DNA of 64,000 nucleotides from Georgfuchsia toluolica (GTDB taxonomy: Bacteria; Pseudomonadota; Gammaproteobacteria; Burkholderiales; Rhodocyclaceae), in assembly GCF_907163265.1 (NCBI RefSeq), contig NZ_CAJQUM010000001.1, forward strand, positions 2,046,001 to 2,110,000, in the 5' to 3' direction. Under the pieces are notes generated by a model. It was not told the DNA's origin, searched no databases, and saw only the letters and a program-made list of their open reading frames with translations. The first letter of the stretch is position 1; every line of letters starts with the position of its first letter. A program made the translations under genes and the position numbers. Below, piece by piece: positions 48,172 to 58,559 of the stretch.

Positions 48172-49622
48172 ACGCCGTGACGGTCATCGAAGCTCTGCAA
48201 CGGCAGGGGGTGAATACCAGCCGGCTCTGCCTCGACTCGCGGCGCATTCAGCACGGCGATATATTTGTCGCCTGCCACGGCGCCAGCCGCGATGGACGCG
48301 ACTACATCAATGATGCTGTGCATCGTGGCGCGGCAGCAGTGCTCTATGACGCAGAGCCGAGCAAAGCCATCGAACCTGGCGTGCCGAGCCTTGCGGTGGA
48401 AGGCCTGGCCAAGCTGCTCGGCGAAATCGCGCATCTGGTGTATGGCCGGCCCTCGGAAAAGCTGCAAGTCATCGGCGTCACCGGCACCAACGGCAAAACC
48501 TCGGTATCGCAATGGATTGCGCAGGCACTCGGCAGTCTCGGCCAGCGTTGCGCGGTAATGGGAACGCTGGGCAACGGTTTTCCTGGCCGCCTGGAGGAAA
48601 GTCCGAACACCACACCGGATGCGATTGCCGTGCACAGCGGCCTGGCGAGTTATCTCGCTCAGGGCGCCACTGCCTGCGCCATGGAAGTCTCGTCGATCGG
48701 TCTTGACCAGGGGCGCGTCAACGGTGTGATCTTCGACACCGCCGTGTTCACCAATCTGACGCGCGACCATCTCGACTATCACGCCGACATGGACGTCTAC
48801 GCCGCTGCCAAGGCCCGTCTGTTTGCCATGCCCGGCCTGAAAACCGCGGTGCTGAATCTGGACGATCCCTGCGGCGTTCAATTGGCCGCTTCGCTACGCG
48901 GCAGGGTGCGCACCCTTGGCTACTCGCTGAATCCTCAACAGGCGCGCGTCACCGATAAACTTCTGCTTGCCGATGACATACACATGCCCGCGACCGGCGT
49001 CGAGTTCAGCGTCAACGGCATGCCGGTCGCGGCGCCGGTGATCGGCCGCTTCAATGTGTCGAACCTGCTCGCCGTGTTCGGCAGCCTGCAGGCGCTGGGC
49101 ATCGATGCGGCACAGGCCGGCGCGGCGCTGGCCACGGTTACGCCGCCGCCGGGACGCTTGCAGGCAATCGGCGGCAAGGGGCAACCGCTGGTAGTGGTCG
49201 ATTACGCGCACACGCCCGATGCGCTCGACAAGGCGCTGACCACGCTGCGTGAAATTGCCAGCGCGCGCCATGGCAGACTGATTTGCCTGTTTGGTTGCGG
49301 CGGCGAGCGCGATCCCGGCAAGCGGCCCCTGATGGGCGCCATGGCGGAGCGACTGGCGGACGGAGTGGTGGTGACCAGCGACAACCCGCGCGGCGAAGCC
49401 CCCGCACATATCGCCGCCCAGATCGCCACCGGCATGCAAACAAAACCACTGGTCGAACTGGATCGCGCCGTGGCGATCCGCAAAGCCATTGTGGCAGCGG
49501 ACGCGTGCGATGTGATCCTGCTGGCCGGCAAGGGACACGAGACCTACCAGGAAATTGCCGGCGTCAGGCAGCCCTTCTCCGACCTGGGGTCGGCGCAACG
49601 CGCGCTGGAGCAGCGCCCATGA
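48168..49622 (+). CDS. murE: UDP-MurNAc-L-Ala-D-Glu:meso-DAP ligase MurE
   Basis: A 484-residue Mur ligase: GVTGTNGKTSVSQWIAQAL (ATP), FTNLTRDHLDYH, VVVDYAHTPDALDKAL and SDNPRGEAPAHIA; the DNPR motif indicates meso-DAP. GTG start with AGGAGG upstream. Overlaps ftsI and murF. Confidence 0.96.
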   Translation: MNAVTVIEALQRQGVNTSRLCLDSRRIQHGDIFVACHGASRDGRDYINDAVHRGAAAVLYDAEPSKAIEPGVPSLAVEGLAKLLGEIAHLVYGRPSEKLQVIGVTGTNGKTSVSQWIAQALGSLGQRCAVMGTLGNGFPGRLEESPNTTPDAIAVHSGLASYLAQGATACAMEVSSIGLDQGRVNGVIFDTAVFTNLTRDHLDYHADMDVYAAAKARLFAMPGLKTAVLNLDDPCGVQLAASLRGRVRTLGYSLNPQQARVTDKLLLADDIHMPATGVEFSVNGMPVAAPVIGRFNVSNLLAVFGSLQALGIDAAQAGAALATVTPPPGRLQAIGGKGQPLVVVDYAHTPDALDKALTTLREIASARHGRLICLFGCGGERDPGKRPLMGAMAERLADGVVVTSDNPRGEAPAHIAAQIATGMQTKPLVELDRAVAIRKAIVAADACDVILLAGKGHETYQEIAGVRQPFSDLGSAQRALEQRP

Positions 49623-50989
49623 TGCGAATCTCCGAAGCGGCAGCCCTGCTCGGCGCCCGGACAGCAAACGCCGACATGACATTTACGTCCGTCTTTTCGG
49701 ATTCGCGCGCCATCGTCAAGGACGGCCTGTTCATCGCCCTGCGCGGCGAGCGCTTCGACGGCCACGATTTCGTCGCCGCGGCGATTGCGCAAGGCGCGGC
49801 GGCGGCAATGGTGGACGAGAAATGGGCCGCGGCCCATGCCGATGACAAGCTGCCGCTGCTGGTGGTCGACGACACGCGGCTCGGACTCGGCCAGTTGGCC
49901 GCCGCATGGCGCACCCGCTTCGCGATTCCGCTCATCGCCATCACCGGCAGCAACGGCAAGACCACGGTGAAGGACATGTGTGCGGCCATCATGGCGGCCC
50001 ACCTCGGTGAGGACCAGGTGCTGGCGACCGGCGGCAATTTCAATAACGACATCGGCCTGCCGCTCACGTTGCTGCAATTGCGCGAACGACATCGCGCGGC
50101 TGTAATCGAAATGGGCATGAACCACGCCGGCGAAATCTCCTATCTGACCCGCATCGCGCGTCCCACCGTGGCGCTCATCAACAATGCGCAGCGTGCGCAT
50201 CTCGAAGGCCTGAGCAGCCTCGCCAACGTGGCCCGGGCCAAGGGTGAGATCTTCGAGGGACTCGACCGCGACGGCGTCGCCATCATCAATGCCGACGATC
50301 CGCACGCCGCCATCTGGCGCGAGCTGGCGGCTGGCCAGCGCATGCAGAGTTTCGGCCTCGACAGGGCGGCGGATATCGGCGCCACGGTGCAATGCGCGCA
50401 ATTGCGCAGCCACATGACGCTGCACACGCCGCTGGGCGATGCCGGTTTTGAATTGCAACTGGCGGGCCGCCACAACGTGCTGAACGCGCTGGCCGCCGCC
50501 GCAGCCTGCCTTGCCGCCGGAGCGCCGCTCGCTGCGGTGGTGAAGGGACTGGCCGGCTATCGCGGCGCCAAGGGACGCTTGCAGCGCAAGGCCGGGAAAC
50601 ACGGCGCCGTGCTGATCGACGACACCTATAACGCCAATCCGGACTCGATGCGCGCCGCCATCGACGTGCTGGCGCAACTGCCGGGCAAACGCCTGTTCGT
50701 GATGGGCGACATGGGCGAAGTCGGCGCCGCGGGCGGCCAGTTCCATGACGAGCTCGGCGGCTATGCCAAGAGTCAGGGCATAGACCGGCTCTATTGCCTC
50801 GGTTCGCTCGCCGTGGCTGCCGCGCATAATTTCGGTCAACATGGAACACATTTCGAACGTATTGAAGATTTGGTCAAGGCCGTGCGCCAGGAACTCGATG
50901 CGAATACCACGGTGTTGATCAAGGGCTCGCGCTTCATGCGCATGGAGCGGATAGTAGATGCGCTTCTGGCGAAGGACGGTGAGGAGTGA
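49619..50989 (+). CDS. murF: UDP-MurNAc-tripeptide:D-Ala-D-Ala ligase MurF
   Basis: A 456-residue Mur ligase: [73 protein letters not shown] at 49619 overlaps the murE stop. It completes the pentapeptide precursor. Confidence 0.96.
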   Translation: MMRISEAAALLGARTANADMTFTSVFSDSRAIVKDGLFIALRGERFDGHDFVAAAIAQGAAAAMVDEKWAAAHADDKLPLLVVDDTRLGLGQLAAAWRTRFAIPLIAITGSNGKTTVKDMCAAIMAAHLGEDQVLATGGNFNNDIGLPLTLLQLRERHRAAVIEMGMNHAGEISYLTRIARPTVALINNAQRAHLEGLSSLANVARAKGEIFEGLDRDGVAIINADDPHAAIWRELAAGQRMQSFGLDRAADIGATVQCAQLRSHMTLHTPLGDAGFELQLAGRHNVLNALAAAAACLAAGAPLAAVVKGLAGYRGAKGRLQRKAGKHGAVLIDDTYNANPDSMRAAIDVLAQLPGKRLFVMGDMGEVGAAGGQFHDELGGYAKSQGIDRLYCLGSLAVAAAHNFGQHGTHFERIEDLVKAVRQELDANTTVLIKGSRFMRMERIVDALLAKDGEE

Positions 50990-51020
50990 CAGATATGCGT
51001 AGATATGGCCAAGAGGTGGA

Positions 51021-51165
51021 GAAGGGGGAAGGGGGAAGGGGGAAGGGTAAAACCAGCACCTCCGCGCATAGCGTTTGCTTTGTCGCGATGAACGCGACAG
51101 CCAGTTTGGCCCACAGCGCGTCGCCGCGCACGAACACCCTTCCCCCTTCCCCCTTCCCCCTTCCC
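51021..51165. repeat. Purine/pyrimidine inverted repeat between murF and mraY
   Basis: GGGGGAA in three tandem copies (51021-51048) and TTCCCCC in three (51136-51165) as inverted arms around an 87-nt loop; the whole gap is 207 bp. In RNA it would form a long stem. No gene seen between. Confidence 0.8.
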
Positions 51166-51196
51166 TCTCAGTCCTTTTCCCTTCACAGAGGTTTCC

Positions 51197-52366
51197 ATGC
51201 TGCTTAATCTTGCACGCTGGCTGGCGACCGATATCCGGGCCTTCAACGTCTTCAACTACATCACTTTGCGCGCCGTGCTGGCGACGATGACGGCCTTGAC
51301 CATTTCCTTCATTGCCGGTCCCGCCGTCATTCGCTGGCTGACGGCAAAAAAAATCGGCCAGGCGGTGCGCAACGACGGGCCACAGACGCACCTGGTCAAG
51401 GCCGGCACGCCGACCATGGGTGGCGCGCTGATCCTGATTTCGCTCAGCATCTCGACCCTGCTCTGGGTCGACCTGTCGAACCGCTTCGTCTGGATCGTGC
51501 TTATCGTCACGCTCGGTTACGGCGCGGTGGGCTGGGTCGACGACTGGCGCAAGGTGGTCTATCACAATCCCAAGGGTCTCTCGGCCAAGGCCAAGTTCTT
51601 CTGGCAGTCGCTGATCGGACTGATCGCCGCGATCTACATCGTGTTTTCGATTTCCGCCCCCAACAACGAGAAAGTCATCCAGCTCGTGATGCAATGGATC
51701 GGCAGCGGCTTCACGCTGGAGCTGCCCTCCAAGGCCGACCTGATCGTACCCTTCTTCAAGACGATATCCTATCCTCTTGGCATGTTCGGCTTTATCCTGC
51801 TGACCTATCTGGTGATCGTCGGCAGCAGCAATGCGGTGAACCTCACCGACGGTCTCGACGGACTGGCGATCATGCCGACGGTGATGGTCGGCGCCGCGCT
51901 CGGCCTCATTGCCTATCTCACCGGCAATGCCGTGTATGCCAAATACCTGTTCATTCCCTATATTCCCGGCGCGGGCGAACTCATTGTGTTCTGCGGCGCG
52001 CTGGCCGGCGCCGGGCTGGGCTTCCTCTGGTTCAACGCCTATCCGGCCGAGGTATTCATGGGCGATGTCGGCGCCTTAGCGCTGGGCGCTGCGCTGGGCG
52101 CGGTGGCTGTAGTGGTGCGGCAGGAAATCCTGCTCTTCATCATGGGCGGCGTTTTCGTCGCCGAAACCCTGTCGGTAATGATCCAGGTCGGCTGGTTCAA
52201 GTACACCAGGAAACGCTACGGCGAGGGACGCCGCATTTTGCTCATGGCACCGCTGCATCACCACTTCGAGCAAAGCGGCTGGAAGGAAACGCAGGTGGTC
52301 GTGCGCTTCTGGATCATCACGATTCTGCTCGTTTTGTTTGGCTTGTCGACGTTGAAAATCAGATGA
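51197..52366 (+). CDS. mraY: Phospho-MurNAc-pentapeptide translocase MraY
   Basis: A 389-residue protein with ten helices and the Mg/catalytic motifs [22 protein letters not shown] and PLHHHFE. It makes lipid I at the inner membrane. It lies after the murF gap repeat, with CAGAGG upstream. Confidence 0.96.
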   Translation: MLLNLARWLATDIRAFNVFNYITLRAVLATMTALTISFIAGPAVIRWLTAKKIGQAVRNDGPQTHLVKAGTPTMGGALILISLSISTLLWVDLSNRFVWIVLIVTLGYGAVGWVDDWRKVVYHNPKGLSAKAKFFWQSLIGLIAAIYIVFSISAPNNEKVIQLVMQWIGSGFTLELPSKADLIVPFFKTISYPLGMFGFILLTYLVIVGSSNAVNLTDGLDGLAIMPTVMVGAALGLIAYLTGNAVYAKYLFIPYIPGAGELIVFCGALAGAGLGFLWFNAYPAEVFMGDVGALALGAALGAVAVVVRQEILLFIMGGVFVAETLSVMIQVGWFKYTRKRYGEGRRILLMAPLHHHFEQSGWKETQVVVRFWIITILLVLFGLSTLKIR

Positions 52367-52371
52367 AAACC

Positions 52372-52446
52372 AAGCAGCCACAGAGGACACAGAGTTCACA
52401 GAGAAAACCGCCGCCTTCCTCTGTGCACTCTGTGATCTCTGTGGCT
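52372..52446. repeat. CACAGAG-type dispersed palindromic repeat, copy 2
   Basis: AGCCACAGAGGACACAGAG... left and CTCTGTGATCTCTGTGGCT right form inverted arms. The right arm (52428-52446) equals 39453-39471. It fills the mraY-murD gap. Confidence 0.75.
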
Positions 52447-52456
52447 AATAGATCTT

Positions 52457-53842
52457 ATGAATGAGCTAACCGCAAAATCAGTACTCATTCTCGGCCTCGG
52501 CGAATCGGGACTGGCGATGGCACGCTGGTGCGCGCGCCAGGGGGCACTTGTACGCGTCGCCGATACGCGCGCCGCACCGCCGGGCCTCGACGCCTTGCGC
52601 CGCGCGGTGCCGGCAGCGGAGTTTCGTCATGGCGAGTTCGACAACCTGCTGTTGCAAGGCAGCGACCTGCTCGCCCTGTCGCCGGGTTTGGCAGCGAGCT
52701 TGCCGGTCGTTGTGTCGGCCCGTGCGCAAGGCATCCCCGTGGTCGGCGAGATCGAGCTCTTCGCCCAGGGCCTGCGCGATCTCGGCTGGCGCAGTGATTG
52801 CAAAATACTGGCGATCACCGGCACCAACGGCAAGACCACCACCACGGCGCTGACCGGCCATCTCTGCAATGCGGCGGGGCTGGATGCCGTCACCGCCGGC
52901 AATATTTCACCCGCCGCGCTGGATGCGCTGATGGACCGGGTCGATGCCGGCAAGCCGCCGCGCATCTGGGTGTTGGAGCTTTCCAGTTTTCAGCTCGAAA
53001 CCACGGCGACCCTGGCGGCCGACGCGGCGACAGTGCTCAATATTTCCGACGATCATCTGGATCGTTATCACGGCCTCGATGATTATGCGACCGCCAAAGC
53101 CCGCATTTTCGACGGCGACGGCATGCAGGTTCTCAATCGTCGGGATGCGCGCGTGGAGAAGATGGCACGAGCGGGACGTCGGATAATGACCTTCGGCCTT
53201 GACGCGCCGGATCAGGAAGCGGATTTCGGCCTGCGCGAGCAGAGCGGCGCAGCGTGGATCGCGCAGGGCAACCGCTTGCTGCTGCCGCTTGCCGAACTGC
53301 CGCTGACGGGTTTGCACAATGCGGCGAATGCGATGGCGGCGCTGGCCCTGTGTGCCAGCATCGGCTTACCGCCAATTGATCTGCTGCACGGCCTGCGCAC
53401 GTTTCGCGGCCTGCCACACCGGGTCGAAAAAATCGCCAGCGCGGACGGCATCGACTGGTATGACGACTCGAAGGGAACGAACGTCGGCGCCACGGTAGCC
53501 GCATTGAAAGGCATGGGCCGGCCGGTGGTGCTGATTCTGGGGGGGGAAGGAAAAGAGCAGGATTTTTCGCCGCTGCGCGATGCGGCGAAAAAACATGCGC
53601 GGGCGGTCGTGCTGATCGGTCGCGATGCGCTGCTGATTGCCGCTGCCCTGGGCAAAAACATTCCATTGTATTGGGCCTCCAGCATGGAAGATGCCGTTCT
53701 CATTTCCGCCCAGGAAGCGCAGGCTGGCGACGCGGTTTTGCTTTCGCCGGCCTGCGCCAGTTTCGACATGTTCCGCAATTACGAACATCGCGCCCAGGTA
53801 TTCATTGCCGCCGTGCAAAAATTATTGGGAGTTGCCACATGA
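52457..53842 (+). CDS. murD: UDP-MurNAc-L-Ala:D-Glu ligase MurD
   Basis: A 461-residue Mur ligase: VLILGLGESGLAMARWC, LAITGTNGKTTTTALTGHL, WVLELSSFQLETT and WYDDSKGTNVGATVAAL. The ATG is at 52457. It overlaps ftsW by ATGA. Confidence 0.95.
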   Translation: MNELTAKSVLILGLGESGLAMARWCARQGALVRVADTRAAPPGLDALRRAVPAAEFRHGEFDNLLLQGSDLLALSPGLAASLPVVVSARAQGIPVVGEIELFAQGLRDLGWRSDCKILAITGTNGKTTTTALTGHLCNAAGLDAVTAGNISPAALDALMDRVDAGKPPRIWVLELSSFQLETTATLAADAATVLNISDDHLDRYHGLDDYATAKARIFDGDGMQVLNRRDARVEKMARAGRRIMTFGLDAPDQEADFGLREQSGAAWIAQGNRLLLPLAELPLTGLHNAANAMAALALCASIGLPPIDLLHGLRTFRGLPHRVEKIASADGIDWYDDSKGTNVGATVAALKGMGRPVVLILGGEGKEQDFSPLRDAAKKHARAVVLIGRDALLIAAALGKNIPLYWASSMEDAVLISAQEAQAGDAVLLSPACASFDMFRNYEHRAQVFIAAVQKLLGVAT

Positions 53843-55014
53843 GCGCGCCGGCCGTGTCCAGGGCCTTTGCGCCGCGCCAGCAGCGCGTGGCGGAACTCGA
53901 TCCGCTGCTGGTGTGGTCGGCGCTTGGCCTGCTGCTGTTCGGGCTGGTGATGGTCTACTCGGCCTCGATCGCCACTGCCGAAGGCAGCAAGTTCACCGGC
54001 TACCAGTCTTCCTATTTTCTGCTGCGGCACGGCATTTTCCTCGCCATCGGTTTCGTCACCGGCGTAGTGGCATTCCAGATTCCGGTGCGTTTCTGGCAGC
54101 AGGCCGCGCCGCTGCTGTTCGTCGTCGGCTTCGTCCTGATCGGCATCGTGCTCATTCCCCACATCGGGCGCTCGGTGAATGGCGCGCAACGCTGGCTGCC
54201 GCTGGGACCGATCAACCTGCAACCCTCCGAGTTGATGAAGCTGTTCGCGGTGCTCTACGCCGCCGACTACACCACGCGCAAACTCGCCGATATGGATTCC
54301 TTCCGCCGTGGCTTCGTGCCGATGGCAATGGTAATGGTGCTGGTCGGCGGACTGCTGTTGCGCGAGCCTGATTTCGGCGCCTTCGTCGTCATTATCAGCA
54401 TCGCCATGGGCATCATGTTCCTCGGCGGCATCAACGCGCGCCTGTTCAGCTTCCTCTTCGTGTTTCTGATGGTCTCCTTCGTGATCCTGATCTGGATCTC
54501 ACCCTACCGGCGCGAACGCATTTTCGGTTTCATGGATCCCTGGCAGGACGAGTACGGCCGCGGCTACCAGCTCTCGCATGCGCTGATCGCCTTCGGTCGC
54601 GGCGAGTGGTTTGGCGTCGGACTCGGCGCCAGTGTCGAAAAACTGTTCTACCTGCCCGAGGCGCATACCGATTTCCTGCTCGCGGTGGTCGCCGAGGAGC
54701 TGGGCTTCGCCGGTGTCGCCATCGTGGTGTGCGCTTTCGCGCTGCTGATACAACGCGCCTTTGCCATCGGCCGCCAGGCGCTGCTGCTCGATCGCATCTT
54801 CGGCGGGCTCGTGGCGCAGGGCGTCGGCATCTGGTTCGGGGTGCAATCCTTCATCAACATGGGCGTCAACATGGGCTTGCTGCCGACCAAGGGCCTGACC
54901 CTGCCGCTGATGAGTTTCGGCGGTTCGGGCGTGGTCGCCAACTGCCTGGCGCTGGCAATATTGCTGCGCATTGATTACGAGAACCGCTCGGTGATGAGGG
55001 GTATGCGGATATGA
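53839..55014 (+). CDS. ftsW: Peptidoglycan glycosyltransferase FtsW
   Basis: A 391-residue SEDS protein with ten helices. Motifs: GLVMVYSASIATAEGS, RWLPLGPINLQPSELMKLF, and LTLPLMSFGGSGVVANCLAL. It polymerises septal glycan with FtsI. Its stop codon lies in the loop of a perfect 19-bp inverted repeat. Confidence 0.95.
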   Translation: MSAPAVSRAFAPRQQRVAELDPLLVWSALGLLLFGLVMVYSASIATAEGSKFTGYQSSYFLLRHGIFLAIGFVTGVVAFQIPVRFWQQAAPLLFVVGFVLIGIVLIPHIGRSVNGAQRWLPLGPINLQPSELMKLFAVLYAADYTTRKLADMDSFRRGFVPMAMVMVLVGGLLLREPDFGAFVVIISIAMGIMFLGGINARLFSFLFVFLMVSFVILIWISPYRRERIFGFMDPWQDEYGRGYQLSHALIAFGRGEWFGVGLGASVEKLFYLPEAHTDFLLAVVAEELGFAGVAIVVCAFALLIQRAFAIGRQALLLDRIFGGLVAQGVGIWFGVQSFINMGVNMGLLPTKGLTLPLMSFGGSGVVANCLALAILLRIDYENRSVMRGMRI

Positions 55015-55034
55015 CTATCCGCATACCCCTCATC
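54993..55034. repeat. Perfect 19-bp inverted repeat around the ftsW stop codon
   Basis: Arms 54993-55011 and 55016-55034 (TATCCGCATACCCCTCATC right arm) with a TGAC loop containing the TGA stop. No T-run follows, so it is not a classical terminator. Confidence 0.9.
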
Positions 55035-55047
55035 CGGGCCACAAAGC

Positions 55048-55085
55048 CCCCCACCCCCTTCCCCCGCCCCGGGGCGGGGGTTACT
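55048..55085. repeat. GGGGTGGGGG dispersed repeat, copy 2 (inverted)
   Basis: CCCCCCACCCCCTTCCCCC followed by the 20-bp palindrome CCCCCGCCCCGGGGCGGGGG (55061-55080), then TTACTGA. The same order, inverted, occurs at 41297-41393. It sits between ftsW and murG. Confidence 0.8.
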
Positions 55086-55114
55086 GAACGGCGCCTCGGC
55101 GCCACCGTGGCACC

Positions 55115-56179
55115 ATGCTAAAAAGAAAAACCATCCTCATCATGGCCGGCGGCACGGGCGGGCACATCATGCCCGGCCTGGCGGTGGCCGATTATCTGCG
55201 CGACCTGGGTTGGCGCGTAGTCTGGATGGGCAATCCCGATGGCATGGAAGCGCGGCTGATACCGGGCAAGGGATATGAAACCGCCTGGGTTCTGTTCGGC
55301 GCGCTGCGCGGCAAGGGTGTGCTGCGCAAACTCACGCTGCCCTTCAATCTGCTGCGCGGCCTGGTGCAGGCACGCAGGGTGATCAAGCGCGTCAAACCTG
55401 ATGTCGTGATCGGTTTTGGCGGCTTCATCACTTTTCCTGGCGGCATCATGGCCGTGCTCTGCAGAACACCGCTGGTATTGCATGAGCAGAACTCTATCGC
55501 CGGACTCGCGAACAAAGTCCTTTCACGTTTCGCAAACCGTGTGCTGACAGGTTTCCCCGGCGTATTCGACAAGGGCGAGTGGTGTGGCAGTCCGGTGCGT
55601 CCGGCGATCGCTGCATTGCCGTCACCCAAGCGACGCTTTGCCGGCCGCAGCGGGCGCCTGCACCTGTTGGTCGTCGGCGGCAGTCTCGGCGCGCAGGCCC
55701 TGAACGAAGCAGTGCCTGCGGCTCTGGCCCTGATCCCGGCCGAGGAACGGCCCGACGTGGTGCACCAGTCCGGCGAGAAGCACCTCGGGGCATTGAACGA
55801 AAATTATCAGCGCGCCGGAGTCGAGGCGCATGCCGTCGCCTTCATCGAGGACATGGCGGGCGCCTACGAATGGGCGGATCTGGTGATCTGCCGCGCCGGG
55901 GCGCTGACCATCGCCGAATTGGCTGCGGCAGGCATGGCCAGCATTCTGGTGCCCTTTCCCCATGCGGTGGATGACCACCAGACCTCAAACGCGCGCTTTC
56001 TTGCCGATGCCGGTGCGGCAATCCTGCTGCCGCAAGCCGAACTCACGGCGGAGAAGCTTTCGCTGCTGCGCACCTTGCCGCGCGGGCAGTTACAGCAGAT
56101 GGCGGAAAAGGCGCGCGCGCTGGCCAAGCCCGATGCAGCCGAAGTCGTGGCGAAGGTCTGCATGGAGCTGGCCAAATGA
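55115..56179 (+). CDS. murG: UDP-GlcNAc:lipid I N-acetylglucosaminyltransferase MurG
   Basis: A 354-residue GT28 protein. It shows IMAGGTGGHIMPGLAVADYL, GFGGFITFPGGIMAVL, HEQNSIAGLANKVLS and VICRAGALTIAELAAAG. It makes lipid II. No strong SD; it follows two intergenic palindromes. Confidence 0.95.
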   Translation: MLKRKTILIMAGGTGGHIMPGLAVADYLRDLGWRVVWMGNPDGMEARLIPGKGYETAWVLFGALRGKGVLRKLTLPFNLLRGLVQARRVIKRVKPDVVIGFGGFITFPGGIMAVLCRTPLVLHEQNSIAGLANKVLSRFANRVLTGFPGVFDKGEWCGSPVRPAIAALPSPKRRFAGRSGRLHLLVVGGSLGAQALNEAVPAALALIPAEERPDVVHQSGEKHLGALNENYQRAGVEAHAVAFIEDMAGAYEWADLVICRAGALTIAELAAAGMASILVPFPHAVDDHQTSNARFLADAGAAILLPQAELTAEKLSLLRTLPRGQLQQMAEKARALAKPDAAEVVAKVCMELAK

Positions 56180-56190
56180 AAAAAATCCTT

Positions 56191-56271
56191 ACCACCAAGA
56201 CACCAAGTAGCACCAAGAAATTCTTGATGGATTTCCTCGGTGGGCCTTGGTGCTCTTGGTGTCTTGGTGGT
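56191..56271. repeat. CACCAAGA-type inverted repeat between murG and murC
   Basis: ACCACCAAGACACCAAG (56191-56207) and CTTGGTGTCTTGGTGGT (56255-56271) are perfect 17-bp inverted arms with inner partial pairing (GCACCAAGA near 56210, CCTTGGTGC near 56245). Confidence 0.85.
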
Positions 56272-56284
56272 GAAAGGTTTTGCC

Positions 56285-57673
56285 ATGAAGCATAAAGTCA
56301 GACGAATTCATTTTGTTGGTATCGGTGGTTCCGGCATGAGCGGCATCGCCGAGGTACTGGCCAACCAGGGCTACCAGATCAGCGGCTCCGACCTGGCCGA
56401 TAGTGCAACCACGCGCCGGCTGGCCGGTCTGGGCATCCGCATCGCCATCGGCCACGGTGCCGCGAATGTGGCAGAGGTCGATGCCGTGGTGGTGTCGACC
56501 GCGGTGAAGGAAGACAACCCGGAAGTGATCGCCGCGCGCGAACGGCACATTCCCGTGGTGCCGCGCGCGCAGATGCTGGCCGAGTTGATGCGCATCAAGC
56601 AGGGCGTGGCGATTGCCGGCACGCATGGCAAGACGACGACCACCAGTCTGGTGGCCAGCGTCCTCGCGGCAGGCGGTCTCGATCCGACTTTCGTCATCGG
56701 CGGCCGGCTCAATTCGGCTGGTGCCAATGCGCAACTCGGCAGCGGCGAGTTCCTTGTCGCCGAAGCTGACGAATCGGACGCGTCCTTTCTCTTTCTTTCG
56801 CCGGTGGTATCGGTGGTCACCAATATCGATGCCGACCACATGGAGACCTATGGCCATGATTTCGAGAAGCTGAAGCAGGCTTTCGTCGACTTCCTGCACC
56901 GGCTGCCGTTCTACGGCGTCGCCGTGCTCTGCATCGACGACGCCAATGTGCGCGACATCCTGCCGCGTGTAGCGAAGCAGGTAGTGACCTACGGTCTCGG
57001 TCCGCAGGCCAACATCCGTGCCGAGAACGTGCGCGCCGACGGCGGCCAGATGCATTTCGATTGCGTGCGCACCAACGGCAAGGTGTCGCGCTTCGCCGTG
57101 ACGCTCAATCTGCCTGGCGTGCATAACGTGCTTAATGCGCTGGCGACCATCGCGGTGGCAAACGAGCTGGGCGTGCCCGACGCTGCAATCGTGCGTGCGC
57201 TGGTGGAGTTCAAGGGCGTCGGTCGCCGTTTCCAGCGTTATGGCGAGATTGCCGCAAAACAAGGTGGCGCATTTACCCTGATCGACGATTACGGCCACCA
57301 TCCGGTTGAAATGGCAGCGACCCTGGCTGCGGCACACGGCGCGTTTCCGGGGCGGCGCATCGTGCTGGCCTTTCAGCCGCATCGCTTTACGCGCACCCGG
57401 GATTGCTTCGATGATTTTGTTGCCGTGCTGTCGTGCGCCGATGCGCTGGTGCTGGGCGATATCTATGCCGCCGGCGAAGCGCCGATTCCGGGCGCCGACG
57501 GCCGTACTCTGGCAGCGGCGATTCGCGCCGCCGGACAGGGCGAATTGCGCTTCGTCGCCGACATCGCCGCCATGCCGCAGACGATTCTCGATGTCGCGCG
57601 CGACGGCGATGTTGTAATCACCATGGGCGCAGGTTCCATCGGTGCGGTGCCAGGAAAGGTGGCGAATGGCTGA
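56285..57673 (+). CDS. murC: UDP-MurNAc:L-alanine ligase MurC
   Basis: A 462-residue Mur ligase: [50 protein letters not shown] and [19 protein letters not shown]. The ATG at 56285 was preferred over 56240, which lies in the repeat. It overlaps murB by eight bases. Confidence 0.95.
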   Translation: MKHKVRRIHFVGIGGSGMSGIAEVLANQGYQISGSDLADSATTRRLAGLGIRIAIGHGAANVAEVDAVVVSTAVKEDNPEVIAARERHIPVVPRAQMLAELMRIKQGVAIAGTHGKTTTTSLVASVLAAGGLDPTFVIGGRLNSAGANAQLGSGEFLVAEADESDASFLFLSPVVSVVTNIDADHMETYGHDFEKLKQAFVDFLHRLPFYGVAVLCIDDANVRDILPRVAKQVVTYGLGPQANIRAENVRADGGQMHFDCVRTNGKVSRFAVTLNLPGVHNVLNALATIAVANELGVPDAAIVRALVEFKGVGRRFQRYGEIAAKQGGAFTLIDDYGHHPVEMAATLAAAHGAFPGRRIVLAFQPHRFTRTRDCFDDFVAVLSCADALVLGDIYAAGEAPIPGADGRTLAAAIRAAGQGELRFVADIAAMPQTILDVARDGDVVITMGAGSIGAVPGKVANG

Positions 57674-58559
57674 TCTACGCGGCGCCTTGCGCGACAACGA
57701 ACCCATGGCGCGCCATGTCTCTTGGCGTGCCGGAGGCATGGCCGCGCATGCCTATGTGCCGGCCGATCTCGACGATCTCGCGCTATTCCTGCGCCAGTTG
57801 CCTGCAACGGAACCGCTTTTGATAGTGGGCCTCGGCAGCAACCTGCTGGTGCGCGATGGCGGCTTCAAGGGCACGGTGGTGTTCACCCACAATACCTTGA
57901 AAACCCTGCGCATTGAACCCGACTCCTCACTCATTTATGTTGAAACCGGCGTCGCCAGTCCCAAACTGGCGCACTTCGCAGCGGCACATGCGTTGGGCGG
58001 CGTGGAATTCCTCGCCGGCATTCCCGGCACGGTCGGCGGCGCACTGGCGATGAATGCGGGCTGTCACGGCAGCGAGACCTGGGATCGCGTCGAACACGTA
58101 TTGATGCTCAATCGCCAGGGAGGCCGCATTGAACGCAATGCATCCGACTTTGTTGTCGGCTACCGGCACGTGGAATGGCCCAACCTCGACAACGAATTTT
58201 TTGCTGCGGCCTGGTTGCGCCTTCCGGTGGGCGAGCCGTTGGTGATTCGCGAGAACATCAAATCGCTATTGCAGAGGCGCATCGACACCCAGCCGCTGCA
58301 ATTGCCGAATGCGGGCTCGGTGTTCCGCAATCCGCCCGGCGACCATGCCGCGCGGCTCATCGAGGCGGCCGGACTGAAGGGCTTTTCCCTAGGCGGGGCG
58401 CGGGTTTCCGAAAAGCATGCGAATTTCATCGTTAATCCGGACGGCAGGGCGACGGCGTCTGAGATAGAAACGCTCATTGGCCGTGTACAGGCAACGGTCA
58501 GGGAAAAATTCGGGGTTGAACTGGTGCGGGAAGTGCGGATTGTTGGCGATGAATGCTAA
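57666..58559 (+). CDS. murB: UDP-N-acetylenolpyruvoylglucosamine reductase MurB
   Basis: A 297-residue FAD enzyme. [35 protein letters not shown]-like [35 protein letters not shown] and [19 protein letters not shown]. Its C-terminal Ser/Glu region is type I-like. Overlaps ddlB. Confidence 0.95.
   Translation: MADLRGALRDNEPMARHVSWRAGGMAAHAYVPADLDDLALFLRQLPATEPLLIVGLGSNLLVRDGGFKGTVVFTHNTLKTLRIEPDSSLIYVETGVASPKLAHFAAAHALGGVEFLAGIPGTVGGALAMNAGCHGSETWDRVEHVLMLNRQGGRIERNASDFVVGYRHVEWPNLDNEFFAAAWLRLPVGEPLVIRENIKSLLQRRIDTQPLQLPNAGSVFRNPPGDHAARLIEAAGLKGFSLGGARVSEKHANFIVNPDGRATASEIETLIGRVQATVREKFGVELVREVRIVGDEC

Noticed and set aside
49544-51694. Long minus-strand open frame (716 aa) over murF and mraY
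   Set aside because: It mirrors GC-rich coding DNA, crosses the intergenic repeat and shows no domain.
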